Below are positions 6,488 through 12,565 of a stretch of 16,053 bases of DNA, piece after piece. Made by a program: the position numbers and the translations under genes. The stretch is from Anaerolineales bacterium (lineage in GTDB: Bacteria > Chloroflexota > Anaerolineae > 4572-78 > J111), in assembly GCA_012032575.1 (NCBI GenBank), contig JAAUSP010000115.1, forward strand, positions 1 through 16,053, given 5' to 3'. Below the pieces are notes generated by a model. That model worked only from the letters and a program-made list of their open reading frames with translations. It did no database searches and was not told where the DNA came from. The stretch's first letter is position 1. Each line of letters starts with the position of its first letter.

Positions 6488-6501
6488 ATGGAACGTTCCA
6501 T
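6488..6501. promoter_or_regulatory. LacI-type operator ATGGAACGTTCCAT
   Basis: This is a perfect 14-bp palindrome with the central CG step and half-site spacing typical of LacI-family operators. It lies between the divergent regulator gene and the sugar operon, overlapping the +1 of the promoter at 6452-6480. It is the obvious target of the LacI-fusion protein, and binding there would block transcription of the operon. I found no second perfect copy in the intergenic region. Confidence 0.7.
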
Positions 6502-6734
6502 ATTACGTTACATAATAATAAATATTTTGCTCGCGATATTTGCCAGGGTTTACCGGTTTATACGCTCCCCAGCCTGTAGTTGATGAAATTGCAGTTGAAG
6601 GCAAGGAGAAGCGGTACGAATTTGGTGTCCCTGAGCTGAATGTATCGGAGCAAAGTACAGCAAAACTCGAATCCGAGTTGCAAAACCGACCAAACGGATT
6701 GAATTACTTTACCGATTGGGTTGGAACAATATAA

Positions 6735-6970
6735 CCACATGTCAATGACAGTGTTGCCTTTCGAAAGTGGTTAGACCAAATGATTGAACGGTATCCTGAA
6801 TTATTTCCTCACGATATTAGCGCCGGGTATTGCTTACACGATATCCTGCCTGCTTCAGTCAAGCTACCAGAAGTCCAGTTATGGCGTATCCGACCAGGCC
6901 AGGGCGATCCTGAGGGTCAAGCCCAAGTTTCTTTTGATTACCCACAAGCTTATCGCACCAGCAATATAAT
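6735..6970 (+). pseudogene. Transposase remnant
   Basis: After a stop at 6732-6734 the frame reads VNDSVAFRKWLDQMIERYPE then LFPHDISAGYCLHDILPAS and VKLPEVQLWRIRPG. This matches, by recall, the N-terminal part of a transposase common in Cyanobacteria and Chloroflexota (pattern F..WL...I..YPELFP..I..GY.LHD....K.P...LRRI). Homology decays after QAQVSFDYPQAY, and most of a normal transposase is missing. There is no start codon with a ribosome site. It lies in the long leader between the sugar-operon promoter and its first gene. The stretch 6502-6734 is also open in this frame but I recognise nothing in it. Confidence 0.5.
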
Positions 6971-6988
6971 TGATCGGTTGATGGAACC

Positions 6989-7023
6989 AACAGGCGGTTT
7001 GTGTAACTCACAAGCCGCCTGTT
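6989..7023 (+). terminator. 15-bp hairpin in the sugar-operon leader
   Basis: AACAGGCGGTTTGTG (6989-7003) pairs along its full length, with one G-U wobble, to CACAAGCCGCCTGTT (7009-7023) around a 5-nt loop. The stem is strong, but the sequence after it (CGCTTTAATTC) has only a short T-run. It could be an attenuator or weak terminator for transcripts from the 6452 promoter, or the 3' end of the vanished IS. Downstream (7024-7165) is AT-rich and holds a GGAG followed by a 3-codon ORF (ATG GAA CAA TAA at 7089), probably meaningless. Confidence 0.4.
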
Positions 7024-7165
7024 CGCTTTAATTCGATAGGCAACTATAGAATTAATAAAACAAGTCAAAAATAAGGAGACAACAATAAATGGAACAATAA
7101 TAAAACATTGAAGTTCATCCCGCATTTAGCAACAAACCGAATAAAATAATTCAAAGGAGAAAAAA

Positions 7166-8149
7166 ATGAAACTGGGGTTACTTACCTGTATGTTTGGTGA
7201 CCGAAGCCTGGCCGATACCCTGGCCTTGGCTGCACCGAAGGGAATCAAGGCTGTTGAGCTCGGGTCAGGAGGTGTGGTTGGAACGGTTCATTGCAACCCG
7301 GATGTTTTGCTGGCGGATCCAAAAGCACTGGAAGCCTTTAAGGACACATTCAAACCCTACGATATTATAATTTCCGCCCTTTCCTGTCATGAAAACCAGG
7401 TTCATCCGAATAAAGATCTAGCCAAAGAATTCAACCGTCAACTGAAACAGAACATCTTGCTCGCCGAAAAGCTGGGAGTGGGCGTAGTTAACAATTTCTC
7501 CGGTTGCCCTGGCGAACCGGGCGGCAAATATCCTAACTGGGTGGTGCAGCCCTGGCCGGATGACTTTGAGCAGCTATATGAATGGCAATGGAACGAAGTT
7601 TTAATCCCATTCTGGAAAGAGATGGCGCAGTTTGCCTATGATCATGGGGTTAAGCTTGCCCTTGAAATGCATCCGGGCTTTTCAGTTTACAACCCGGAAA
7701 CCGTACTTAAGCTTAGAAACGCAGTTGGTATTCCATCACTTGGCTGTAACTTTGATCCTTCCAATATCGTTTGGCAGGATATTGACGTTCCAACCGCAAT
7801 CCGCGAACTCAAGGATTGTATTTTCCACTTCCACGCAAAAGACAGCATTGAAGTCCGTCACAACATTGCGAAAAACGGCCGCATTGATGCAAAGAACTAT
7901 AACAAATTCAAACCGGACCGCCAATGGCTTTTCCGCACAGTAGGTTATGGACATGACGAATTCTATTGGAAGAAAATTATGTCCACTCTCGTAGATGTGG
8001 GATATGATTATGTCATTTCGATTGAGCACGAGGATACCTACATGACTCAGGATGAAGGTCTGGATAAGGCAGTTGCGTTCCTCAAGAATGTAATGATTTT
8101 TGAGAGAGCCGAAGGTCTCTGGTGGGCAAACGTTGATTTGCGTAGTTAA
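7166..8149 (+). CDS. Sugar phosphate isomerase/epimerase family protein (xylose-isomerase-like TIM barrel, YcjR/IolE type)
   Basis: 327 aa, first gene of the operon, with AAAGGAG 6 nt before the ATG. The sequence is a TIM barrel of the AP-endonuclease-2/xylose-isomerase-like superfamily. It begins MKLGLLTCMFGDRSLADTL and shows NNFSGCPGEPGGKYPNW. The expected metal ligands are visible: E167 (LALEMHPG), D197 (NFDPSN), H223 (HFHAKD) and E287 (ISIEHED). These bind a divalent metal that stabilises an enediolate during isomerisation or C3/C4 epimerisation. E. coli YcjR, a member acting in a similar cluster, epimerises 3-keto-glycosides at C4; others are isomerases or keto-glycoside lyases. The adjacent Gfo/Idh dehydrogenase, which could make a 3-keto substrate, favours an epimerase or keto-sugar role, but the substrate is unknown. 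Cytoplasmic. Confidence 0.85.
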   Translation: MKLGLLTCMFGDRSLADTLALAAPKGIKAVELGSGGVVGTVHCNPDVLLADPKALEAFKDTFKPYDIIISALSCHENQVHPNKDLAKEFNRQLKQNILLAEKLGVGVVNNFSGCPGEPGGKYPNWVVQPWPDDFEQLYEWQWNEVLIPFWKEMAQFAYDHGVKLALEMHPGFSVYNPETVLKLRNAVGIPSLGCNFDPSNIVWQDIDVPTAIRELKDCIFHFHAKDSIEVRHNIAKNGRIDAKNYNKFKPDRQWLFRTVGYGHDEFYWKKIMSTLVDVGYDYVISIEHEDTYMTQDEGLDKAVAFLKNVMIFERAEGLWWANVDLRS

Positions 8150-8354
8150 TCGGCCTGGAGAGTGCACGCAAGAGTTGTTAGATACTTTCTAAATGGCAAG
8201 GACTAAAGTTTTGTCTCTTTACATTGAAGCCTTTACGGCCCCAAAACCGGCAGTCCGAGGAGCAAGAAGCGACTGTAGACGTGCTCCAGAATAATTATCT
8301 GATGTCTTTTGCGTGCACAAGTATAGATTCAGCTTGATTCAAAGGAGAATTGTC

Positions 8355-9443
8355 ATGTTGAAATACGGTCTTTGCGGTGGTGGCATTGGTTCTTTTATCG
8401 CAGACGTACATATTCGAGCAATTGAAGCGACATATGGGGCGGAATTAGTCGCAGGTTGCTTTTCTCGTGATGCGGAAAACAATGCAAAAACTGGAAAAAT
8501 GAAAGGGCTTGATCCTTCTCGGGTGTATGCCACCCCCGCCGAAATGGCGAAAGCTGAAGGCGACAGAGATGATGGCATAGATTTTGTCGTAATCACCACA
8601 CCGAACGTGAGCCATTACGAAATTGCAAAAGCGTTCTTGATTGCCGACATTCATGTGGCATCCGACAAGCCGGTTACTAATGAAGCCTGGCAGGCGAAAG
8701 AACTACAGCAGTTGGCGGCAGAAAAAGGGCTTCTCTTCTGTGTGACATTCACCTATGCGGGCTATCCGATTCTTCAACACGCCCGAGACATTATAAAAAG
8801 GGGCGACCTTGGTGATATTGTGATGGTAATGGGCGAATATGCGCAGGACTGGCTTGCGGGTAACACAGGTATCGCCCCCTGGAGAACCGATCCGGCAGTC
8901 ACTGGTCGAATGAACTGCATTGCCGACATTGGCAGCCATGTGATGTTCTCCGTAAACTTCCTCACCGGACTCGAAATATCTGAGGTTTGTTGCCAGCTTG
9001 ATAATGTGGGAGGTTTTAAGACCGACACCAACGCCAGCATCATGGTCAAATATGAGAACGGCGGATCTGGCGTCTATTGGGCCTCACAGGTGGCACACGG
9101 CAATGATAATGGCATTCGCCTGCGCATCTATGGAACCAAAGGCTCAATAGAATGGAAAAACGAGGAAGCTGAAATCTTCAAATTGACGCTTGAAGGAAAT
9201 CCCCCGATGACGATTTCAAAGGGTAGAAGGTATGTAATACCTTATTCAAGCTCTGGCAGAATTCCCGCAGGTCACCACGAAGGTCTCTATTACTGCTTTG
9301 CCAATATTTATGGCCCTTTCATCGCTGCCATCGAAGGCAAGGACGGCGGATATTATCCCACCGTTGTAGAGGGCGTTCGCGCGATGAACTGGCTTGAAGC
9401 TTGCTGGGAAAGTAATAAAAAGCGGGAATGGGTGAATTTATAG
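8355..9443 (+). CDS. Gfo/Idh/MocA family oxidoreductase
   Basis: 362 aa from the ATG at 8355, preceded by AAAGGAG (spacing 7); an in-frame ATG at 8313 would add 14 residues ahead of the Rossmann fold and is unlikely. The N-terminal NAD(P)-binding motif is GLCGGGIGSF (about 5-14). The catalytic Lys lies in SDKPVT (K105, the family EKP motif), and Asp191 and His195 in ADIGSHVMF complete the usual catalytic set. The C-terminal half is the family's alpha/beta dimerisation domain (GIRLRIYGTKGSIEW). Members oxidise sugars or inositols at a secondary alcohol, commonly C3 or C1. It follows the epimerase after a 205-nt gap with no gene, and precedes a short-chain dehydrogenase by 40 nt. E. coli YcjS, a D-glucoside 3-dehydrogenase, is the nearest functional model by context. 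Confidence 0.9.
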   Translation: MLKYGLCGGGIGSFIADVHIRAIEATYGAELVAGCFSRDAENNAKTGKMKGLDPSRVYATPAEMAKAEGDRDDGIDFVVITTPNVSHYEIAKAFLIADIHVASDKPVTNEAWQAKELQQLAAEKGLLFCVTFTYAGYPILQHARDIIKRGDLGDIVMVMGEYAQDWLAGNTGIAPWRTDPAVTGRMNCIADIGSHVMFSVNFLTGLEISEVCCQLDNVGGFKTDTNASIMVKYENGGSGVYWASQVAHGNDNGIRLRIYGTKGSIEWKNEEAEIFKLTLEGNPPMTISKGRRYVIPYSSSGRIPAGHHEGLYYCFANIYGPFIAAIEGKDGGYYPTVVEGVRAMNWLEACWESNKKREWVNL

Positions 9444-9483
9444 AAGTGTCATAGCGTGTCCCAAGAACACCGGAGGTGAATAT

Positions 9484-10299
9484 ATGTTGACAATTGAGCA
9501 AGAAATGAGGGGTAAAGTCGCGATTGTGACGGGTGGCAATACGGGCATTGGGCTTGGCTGTGCAGAAGTGTTCTGTGCGGCAAACATGAATGTGGTCATT
9601 GCCGCAAGACGTGAAGCGATGGGGGTCGCGGCTGCTGCGGAAGTGACTGCGCGTGGCGGCGGCAAATGTGTGTTCTTCCGCTGCGATGTTTCAGACCCCA
9701 AACAGGTTGAGGCACTTGTCGAATTCACTGTGCATACCTTTGGCAGACTTGATACCATGGTGAACAATGCCGGCTATGTGCCGCCTCATGTTGATGCTTG
9801 TGATATGCCAATCGATTCTTATCTCGATGTTCTTGGGACAAATCTGGCGGGCGTGTTCTACGGTTGTAAGTATGCGATTCCGCATTTGAGAAAAACCAAA
9901 GGTAGCATCATAAACATGTCGAGTGTACTGGCGGTGGTTGGGCAGGAACAGACCGCGGGCTATTCCTCCACGAAAGGCGGTATCTGCTCGATAACCCAGA
10001 CGATCGCGATCGAGGAGGCACGTCATAGCGTGCGAGTCAACGCCATCTTGCCGGGGCATATCGTAACCGAACTATTCTTGAAGGAAAAGGAACGTTCGGC
10101 TGACCCAGAAGCCTACGAAGCGAGATGCAATTCATATTCGTGGTTGGGAAGAGGCGGCACGCCAGAAGAAATAGGTAAGGTGGCGCTGTTTTTGGCAAGT
10201 TCCTGGGCAGGTTATATGACAGGCACCAGCGTGATGGTGTCGGGCGGTCTGGAATTTGGTACGATGCCAAAATACTATCACTTTGACGCCCATAAATAA
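9484..10299 (+). CDS. Short-chain dehydrogenase/reductase (SDR), classical type
   Basis: 271 aa. GGAGGTGA lies just upstream of the ATG at 9484. The nucleotide-binding motif TGGNTGIG is at 16-23 and NNAG at 94-97. The catalytic set is N120, S147 (NMSS), Y160 and K164 (GYSSTK); LPG (189-191) and the C-terminal GYMTGTSVMVSGG segment are also typical. The family interconverts alcohols and ketones, or oxidises aldoses to lactones, with NAD(P). ARR (41-43) after the second strand, without the usual acidic residue, may favour NADP. With an SMP-30 lactonase only 9 nt downstream, oxidation of an aldose to its lactone is a reasonable guess (compare SDR-type glucose or fucose dehydrogenases), but a gluconate 5-dehydrogenase-like activity is equally possible. 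Confidence 0.9.
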   Translation: MLTIEQEMRGKVAIVTGGNTGIGLGCAEVFCAANMNVVIAARREAMGVAAAAEVTARGGGKCVFFRCDVSDPKQVEALVEFTVHTFGRLDTMVNNAGYVPPHVDACDMPIDSYLDVLGTNLAGVFYGCKYAIPHLRKTKGSIINMSSVLAVVGQEQTAGYSSTKGGICSITQTIAIEEARHSVRVNAILPGHIVTELFLKEKERSADPEAYEARCNSYSWLGRGGTPEEIGKVALFLASSWAGYMTGTSVMVSGGLEFGTMPKYYHFDAHK

Positions 10300-10308
10300 G
10301 GTAACAAA

Positions 10309-11238
10309 TTGAAAGCCGAACTTGTTCTTGATCAAAAATGTGTGCTGGGCGAGGGACCGTGGTGGGATGGTAGCGCAGGCGTGCTTTGGTGGATTGATGG
10401 TCTTGAGGAACACGGCAAAGGCAATAGGTTGTTCCGCTATGATCCAAAAACCGGGATCAACCAATCAGTTGCCATAAGAAAGCATCTCGGCTGTGCCATA
10501 CCTGCTACCGATGGCAGAATCCTTTTAGCGTTGCAGGATGGGATTTGGTTGTTTGATTGGGAGAAAAAATTATTTTCAGACCTCTGCGACTTAGAGCGTG
10601 AAATAACAAATAACCGGATCAACGATGGAAAGGTGGATTCAAAAGGTCGTCTTTGGGTGGGCAGCATGTCCATGACGGCTAATCAGGATGTGGAATTTGA
10701 AACCACTGGAAGCTTTTATCGGTTTACCATAGACGATGGAGTTGTAAAACAGTTTGGTGGTGTTGGAATTTCAAATGGTATCGCCTGGAACGCCGACGAA
10801 ACTCAGATGTATTACATTGATTCGACTGCGCACGTTGTATTTGCGTTTGACTTTGATTCAAAAAGGGGCACGCTTTCAAACCGTCGCACAGCGGTTTCGA
10901 TAGACCCTGCCGAGGGGATCCCGGACGGCATGACGATTGACGCAGAGGATATGATCTGGGTGGCGCATTTCGGCGGAGGAAAGGTATCGCGCTTTAACCC
11001 TGTCACCCAAGAACGCCTGGCGGAAATTCTGCTTCCTTGTGAAAACGTCACCAGCTGTTGTTTTGGTGGCGAAGCGTTGGATACGCTTTATATCACTACA
11101 GCTTCAATCGGGCTTAGCCCTGTGCAACGCCCGACTCAGCCCTCGCCGGTGGATTATTTGCTGCAAAACCAGGCGTGTGCGGCAGACAGTTATTTCGCTT
11201 TAAAGTTAAGTAAAACTGAACCAGGGCAGCGGCGATGA
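10309..11238 (+). CDS. SMP-30/gluconolactonase-type sugar lactone hydrolase
   Basis: 309 aa, starting with TTG at 10309, 9 nt after the SDR stop, with AAGG ahead of it. The six-bladed propeller motifs are clear. E15 in VLGEGPWWD, N156 in GISNGIAWN and D206 in IPDGMTID are the three metal ligands; N105 in INDGKVDSKGRLWVGSM contacts substrate. FGGGKVSRFNP and ENVTSCCFGG are further blade signatures. The enzyme opens sugar lactones to aldonates, using Ca or Zn. Tight coupling to the SDR suggests it clears the lactone that dehydrogenase makes. The last residues (KLSKTEPGQRR) differ from the usual ending and are followed by a 105-nt gap, so the C-terminus may have been slightly altered, but all catalytic blades are intact. 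Confidence 0.9.
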   Translation: MKAELVLDQKCVLGEGPWWDGSAGVLWWIDGLEEHGKGNRLFRYDPKTGINQSVAIRKHLGCAIPATDGRILLALQDGIWLFDWEKKLFSDLCDLEREITNNRINDGKVDSKGRLWVGSMSMTANQDVEFETTGSFYRFTIDDGVVKQFGGVGISNGIAWNADETQMYYIDSTAHVVFAFDFDSKRGTLSNRRTAVSIDPAEGIPDGMTIDAEDMIWVAHFGGGKVSRFNPVTQERLAEILLPCENVTSCCFGGEALDTLYITTASIGLSPVQRPTQPSPVDYLLQNQACAADSYFALKLSKTEPGQRR

Positions 11239-11343
11239 GGTGTGGTGCTTGCCGGGCCAGTTGCTTCAGGAGGGAGACAGGACTCCCCGCTGCTAGGTTT
11301 ATCAAGAATATTTCAAAAAGAAACAAAAGGTATTCGTCTAATT

Positions 11344-12387
11344 ATGAAAGCTCTGGTAAAAACAGCGCCAGGACCGGGCAACTTGGAAATATGGGATCGT
11401 AGCTATCCCCGTCTTATAAATGAGCATAGCGTAATCATCCAGGTGAGAGCTTGCGGCATTTGCGGCACCGATTTGCATATATGGCAGGACAAGTTTATGT
11501 CATGGCCACCCGTTACGATAGGTCATGAATTCTCAGGCGAAATCGTTGAGGTGGGCTCCGCATGTGCAAATTTTAAAGTTGGCGATTTCGTCGTGTCCGA
11601 GCCGCAAGTTAATCATTGCAACGGATGCCAATTTTGCCGCTCAGGAAAAGGCCATTTATGCCCTCAGAAGCTGACAATGGGCTGGCGAACAGATGGCGCA
11701 ATGCAAGAATATGTCAGCGTACAGGAACGCTATTTACACCCTATGCCGAATGGGCTGGATTTTGAGCTTGCTTCTCTTTGTGAACCAACCGCGATTACAG
11801 TGTATAACGTAGTCGAAAGCGACAGTATTCATTACAACGATTTCGTGGTGGTGCAAGGCAGTGGCCCGATTGGAATACTTTCAGCTTACCATGCCAAAAA
11901 ACTGGGCGCGCGCAAAGTACTGCTCACCGGTATTGATCAGAGCGAAATCTGCCGGTTCGACGTCGCCAAAATGATTGGAGCCGATATTCTCCTAAACGTC
12001 CAAAAACAGAATCTTAGAGAGGCCGTAATGGATTTTACGGACGGGCAAGGAGCCGATTGTGTGGTCGAAACCAGCGGTGCACCTTCCGCTATCGCAGAAA
12101 GCGTAGGGTTGCTCAAAAAAAGCGGTGTATTGGTCGGCACTGGTATTCCTTCTGCGGATCAATTGTTATTTCCCTGGAAAGACGCGGTGCTCAAGGCTTT
12201 GCAATTGCGTTTATTTATGAGCAGTTCTTACACCTCATGGGATAAGGCACTGAATTGCCTCCAGCAAGACGCGGATATACTACGCCATCTCATCACTTGG
12301 ACGGGTGTCATTGAAGACTGGGAGAAAATTTTCAATGAGTTGGTCGAAGAAAAACAAGTCAAGGGAGTCATTACATTTTCTCATTAG
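11344..12387 (+). CDS. Zinc-dependent medium-chain alcohol dehydrogenase (threonine/sorbitol-dehydrogenase-like)
   Basis: 347 aa from ATG 11344 (MKALVKTAPGPGNLEIWDRS), the typical start and length for this family. An upstream in-frame GTG at 11242 would add 34 residues with no homology. The ribosome site is weak (AAAAGG, about 13 nt away). Catalytic zinc ligands are C40 (ACGICGTDLH) and H61-E62 (TIGHEFSGEI). The four-cysteine structural zinc site is in NHCNGCQFCRSGKGHLC. The Rossmann motif is GSGPIGILSAY, followed by DCVVETSGA. Such enzymes oxidise polyols or aldonates at a secondary alcohol; relatives include L-iditol 2-dehydrogenase, L-galactonate 5-dehydrogenase and E. coli YcjQ (guloside 3-dehydrogenase). 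As last gene of the operon it may act on the epimerised product or on the aldonate released by the lactonase. Confidence 0.9.
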   Translation: MKALVKTAPGPGNLEIWDRSYPRLINEHSVIIQVRACGICGTDLHIWQDKFMSWPPVTIGHEFSGEIVEVGSACANFKVGDFVVSEPQVNHCNGCQFCRSGKGHLCPQKLTMGWRTDGAMQEYVSVQERYLHPMPNGLDFELASLCEPTAITVYNVVESDSIHYNDFVVVQGSGPIGILSAYHAKKLGARKVLLTGIDQSEICRFDVAKMIGADILLNVQKQNLREAVMDFTDGQGADCVVETSGAPSAIAESVGLLKKSGVLVGTGIPSADQLLFPWKDAVLKALQLRLFMSSSYTSWDKALNCLQQDADILRHLITWTGVIEDWEKIFNELVEEKQVKGVITFSH

Positions 12388-12402
12388 TCCCGCCGTAATT
12401 TG

Positions 12403-12437
12403 CGATAGGTAATGCGATGCGGCCTATCGGCGTTTTT
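12403..12437 (+). terminator. Intrinsic terminator candidate after the sugar operon
   Basis: CGATAGG (12403-12409) and CCTATCG (12423-12429) form a 7-bp stem with a 13-nt loop, followed by GCG and five Ts (12433-12437). It lies 16 nt after the last stop codon. It is weaker than the hairpin at 12516 and may be a first-stage terminator. Confidence 0.45.
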
Positions 12438-12451
12438 GCCCAGCCGTTTAC

Positions 12452-12468
12452 GCCGGTCGCAGACCGGC
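12452..12468. repeat. Short palindrome GCCGGTC-gca-GACCGGC
   Basis: A perfect 7-bp stem with a 3-nt loop shares its GCCGGTC core with the terminator stem at 12521. The shared core suggests partial duplication of the terminator. There is no T-tract. Confidence 0.45.
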
Positions 12469-12515
12469 TTGGAGCGGCCAATATTGTGATCTGCCGAGTC
12501 TCCCCTGTTCAAATC

Positions 12516-12551
12516 AAAAAGCCGGTCTGAGCTTCATCAGACCGGCTTTTT
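12516..12551. terminator. Strong bidirectional intrinsic terminator
   Basis: AAAAAGCCGGTCTGA (12516-12530) and its perfect complement TCAGACCGGCTTTTT (12537-12551) surround a 6-nt loop. The GC-rich stem with A-tract and T-tract on opposite ends works on both strands. It sits between convergent genes, the zinc dehydrogenase (plus) and the corrinoid methyltransferase (minus, stop at 12566), and should end both transcripts. Confidence 0.9.
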
Positions 12552-12565
12552 GGAGCAAAACTTGA

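Noticed and set aside
6540..6734. 64-codon plus-strand ORF (TTG start) in the sugar-operon leader
   Set aside because: There is no ribosome site and no recognisable similarity. It shares a frame with the transposase remnant but is separated by a stop; it may be part of the same fossil but cannot be supported.
7089..7100. Three-codon leader peptide ATG GAA CAA TAA before the epimerase gene
   Set aside because: Too short and 66 nt away from the real start; the spacing from GGAG is long and such triplets are common by chance in AT-rich DNA.
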